Shown piece after piece: positions 62,512 to 64,000 of a stretch of DNA of 64,000 nucleotides. Where the stretch lies: positions 1-64,000 of the forward strand of contig PALG01000026.1 of assembly GCA_002707025.1 (NCBI GenBank), written 5' to 3'. Made by a program: the position numbers and the translations under genes. Source of the DNA: Flavobacteriaceae bacterium. Its GTDB lineage: Bacteria; Bacteroidota; Bacteroidia; Flavobacteriales; Flavobacteriaceae. Below the pieces are notes generated by a model that was given only the letters and a program-made list of their open reading frames with translations, did no database searches and had not been told where the DNA came from. Each line of letters begins with the position of its first letter. The stretch's first letter is position 1.

Positions 62512-62868
62512 TCAAATATTTTTAAAATATAGAGTTCTCGCAGTAAAACCTTCTTTAGCCTTTATCATTTCTAAAACGCGATATACCGGTGCTTCATCAG
62601 TCCCTTCATTTGTAATAAAGATTTGACTAATGGTTCTTTCCATAAAATTTGATTCACATTTAGAAGAGAATGGCTGTTTGTCTATAGTAAAATCAGGAAA
62701 CCAAACTTTACAGTTACCTGCTGATGGAAGAAAATCTTGGGGAATATTCAATAGAGATATACTTTCTAAACTATTATATACTCTATTATCCGTAGTACTC
62801 TGATTAGACCCACAGCTTGACAAAATGATTACTAAAAAAAACAGTATATATAGTTTGGTTTTCATCAT
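62512..62868 (-). CDS. Small hypothetical lipoprotein
   Basis: The 118-residue protein has a lipoprotein signal (about 1-19, LSSC lipobox) and a beta-rich remainder with two cysteines and VWFPDFTIDKQPF. No family is recognised. A strong Shine-Dalgarno-like AAGGAG (62880-62875) lies 6 bases before the first of two ATG codons, unusual in a Bacteroidota genome. It sits between the cold-shock gene and a tRNA, with the terminator of the tRNA between. A start at 62865 is also possible. Confidence 0.6.
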   Translation of the reverse strand: MMKTKLYILFFLVIILSSCGSNQSTTDNRVYNSLESISLLNIPQDFLPSAGNCKVWFPDFTIDKQPFSSKCESNFMERTISQIFITNEGTDEAPVYRVLEMIKAKEGFTARTLYFKNI

Positions 62869-62893
62869 GTTTCTCTCCTTGTAATATCAAAAG

Positions 62894-62925
62894 CAAAAAA
62901 AGCCTCTCCATCAAAGGAAAAGCTT
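62894..62925 (-). terminator. Intrinsic terminator downstream of tRNA-Asp
   Basis: AAGCCTCTCC (62900-62909) and GGAAAAGCTT (62916-62925) pair over 10 positions (two G-T pairs) around a 6-base loop, with a T-run following on the minus strand. It lies 85 bases after the tRNA. Confidence 0.7.
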
Positions 62926-62941
62926 CTCATCGGTCTTGTCA

Positions 62942-62960
62942 TTCCGTGCTTGACACGGAA
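62942..62960. repeat. Short palindromic hairpin element downstream of tRNA-Asp
   Basis: TTCCGTG (62942-62948), loop CTTGA, CACGGAA (62954-62960) form a perfect 7-bp stem. The GTCATTCCGTGCTTGACACGG pattern resembles short dispersed palindromic repeats seen in many bacterial genomes. It lies between the tRNA and its terminator, so it could be part of the trailer. Only one copy is seen in this window. Confidence 0.45.
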
Positions 62961-63009
62961 GCTAAACCACAAGCCACATTTAAGTGACTCAACACAACAT
63001 TTTAGTTGC

Positions 63010-63083
63010 GGTCTGGACGGGACTCGAACCCGCGACCCCCTGCGTGACAGGCAGGTATTCTAACCAGCTGAACTACCAGACCA
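63010..63083 (-). tRNA. tRNA-Asp (anticodon GTC)
   Basis: The 74-base cloverleaf on the minus strand starts GGTCTGG (63083-63077) and pairs with CCAGACC (63017-63011), with discriminator G at 63010. The anticodon stem CCTGC/GCAGG encloses CTGTCAC with anticodon GTC, and the T-arm is GCGGGTTCGAGTCCCGT. The 3' CCA is not encoded. It is a likely queuosine-modified tRNA (GUN anticodon), linked to queG at 37515-38441. The rest of the 62869-63206 gap holds only the terminator and hairpin described separately. Confidence 0.95.
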
Positions 63084-63206
63084 AATTACCAACCTTATTC
63101 AGGAAACTACAACAGTAGTTATTATAGCGTTTGCTTCTTGTTTAGCGGTGGCAAATATACTCCGCATTTTTATATTCACAAATAAAAAAGTAAAAAAATT
63201 GGAACT

Positions 63207-64000
63207 TTATCCAAACTTCTGTCGCTCCAACAAATACGTAGTCAAAATTTTATTGAAGCCCTCATTAATATTGGCATTCACATACTTTATCCGGTACTGC
63301 CCGCACTTTAATTTTAGCGCTTCAAAGTACTCTTTTACAGCGGCTTCATAGGATTCCCGAATATTATCTGCGTATAAATTTACATGTTCTCCTGTTTCCA
63401 CATCTACAAAACGCTTTGGGCGATTGCTGAAATCGAACGCCAACTCTTTACGTTTATCATAGGTGTGAAAAAGAATCACTTCGTGTTTGTTATACTTTAA
63501 ATGCTGAAGGGCTTCAAATAACGCTTCTTCTTCCTTGTCACTTTGAAACATATCTGAAAACAAAAAGACCAAAGAGCGCCTTTTCAGCTTTTCAGCTATT
63601 AAATGCAAATGGGTATAGGTTTTCGTCTTTACTTCTTTTCGCTCCCGCAACAAAGCTTGATTGAGCTGAGCCAATAACATTTGATGGTGCCGTTCACTGC
63701 CCTTTTCCGAAGCATAATATTCGTATTCATTGCTGTAAATACTCATCCCCACCGCATCCCGTTGCCGCTTCATCAAATTCATGATGGCTGCAGTCGCCAG
63801 TACCGAGAACCCAATCTTATTAAGTGAATGAATTGAAAACTCCTTCACTTTTGGGTAATGCATTGAACTGCTATTATCGATGATAAAGTGACACCTTAAA
63901 TTAGTCTCTTCTTCGTAACGTTTTGTGTAGAGTTTATCGGTTTTTGCAAAAAGCTTCCAATCAATATGCTTGGTACTTTCCCCATTATTATAAATTTTAT
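63207..64000 (-). CDS. DUF58 domain-containing protein (partial; 5' end outside window)
   Basis: The frame is open from the window edge (64000) to a stop at 63207, giving about 264 residues of the C-terminal part. STKHIDWKLFAKTDKLYTKRYEEETN is the DUF58 signature, followed by a von Willebrand-like fold (FIIDNSSSMHYP, MIDAS-like DxSxS). In Bacteroidota, DUF58 proteins lie next to MoxR ATPases and Bat (aerotolerance) proteins; the neighbours are outside the window. A start at 63863 inside the domain would be wrong. Confidence 0.88.
   Translation of the reverse strand, partial: KIYNNGESTKHIDWKLFAKTDKLYTKRYEEETNLRCHFIIDNSSSMHYPKVKEFSIHSLNKIGFSVLATAAIMNLMKRQRDAVGMSIYSNEYEYYASEKGSERHHQMLLAQLNQALLRERKEVKTKTYTHLHLIAEKLKRRSLVFLFSDMFQSDKEEEALFEALQHLKYNKHEVILFHTYDKRKELAFDFSNRPKRFVDVETGEHVNLYADNIRESYEAAVKEYFEALKLKCGQYRIKYVNANINEGFNKILTTYLLERQKFG

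Overview
The window looks like ordinary chromosome of a marine-type member of the Bacteroidota, family Flavobacteriaceae. The evidence is an AT-rich genome with TAnnTTTG-type promoters, a SprA/RemB gliding and type IX secretion locus, an alternative complex III (Act) operon fused to cytochrome oxidase genes, a choice-of-anchor L surface protein, and NusA without C-terminal repeats. No prophage, IS element, CRISPR array or rRNA was seen. One tRNA (Asp, GTC) is present.

Layout. 1-1188: 5' part of a secreted anchor-L protein. 1264-4604: Nfu-type Fe-S scaffold, dodecin, DUF255 thioredoxin-fold lipoprotein. 4883-8145: two paralogous secreted proteins flanking an AraC-type TPR sensor-regulator. 8142-16029: efflux operon (ATPase, two FtsX/MacB-like permeases, adaptor, TolC, second adaptor) ending in tsaB, with a candidate operator upstream. 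16167-21279: cytochrome oxidase assembly genes (CAMC mini-protein, DUF420, SCO, SCO-like) and the ctaB-subunit III-subunit III-subunit IV operon. 21407-22474: metallo-beta-lactamase-fold enzyme. 22481-35068: remB, two tonB genes, vanZ-like, gcvH, sprA (interrupted by a -1 frameshift), ruvA. 35156-40809: malic enzyme, queG, P450, ruvB. 40901-52610: actABCDEF-ctaC-ctaD respiratory operon. 52838-57763: SPOR protein, then infB, nusA, rimP. 57924-61818: stress/envelope genes (Usp, Dps, MscS, YtxH, holin-like, two small proteins). 61890-64000: cold-shock protein with long leader, small lipoprotein, tRNA-Asp, DUF58 protein.

How they work together. The Act complex oxidises quinol and should pass electrons, through its c-type cytochromes, to the aa3-type oxidase. 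Subunits I and II of that oxidase are in the Act operon, while subunits III and IV, heme O synthase and copper-insertion factors sit 20 kb away. The sprA-gcvH-vanZ-tonB-tonB-remB block matches the gene order I recall for gliding flavobacteria. rimP-nusA-infB form the translation/transcription factor operon.

The main oddities are the single-base frameshift in sprA, an intrinsic-terminator-like hairpin just upstream of rimP, a terminator for a convergent gene embedded in tsaB, a dyad operator before the efflux operon, a helix-hairpin-helix tail on ActC, a PxxPxC TonB-like domain shared by three consecutive genes, and an in-frame ATG...TAG just before the TTG start of ctaB. I found no clear wholly novel system. 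All assignments come from reading the sequence, without database searches.
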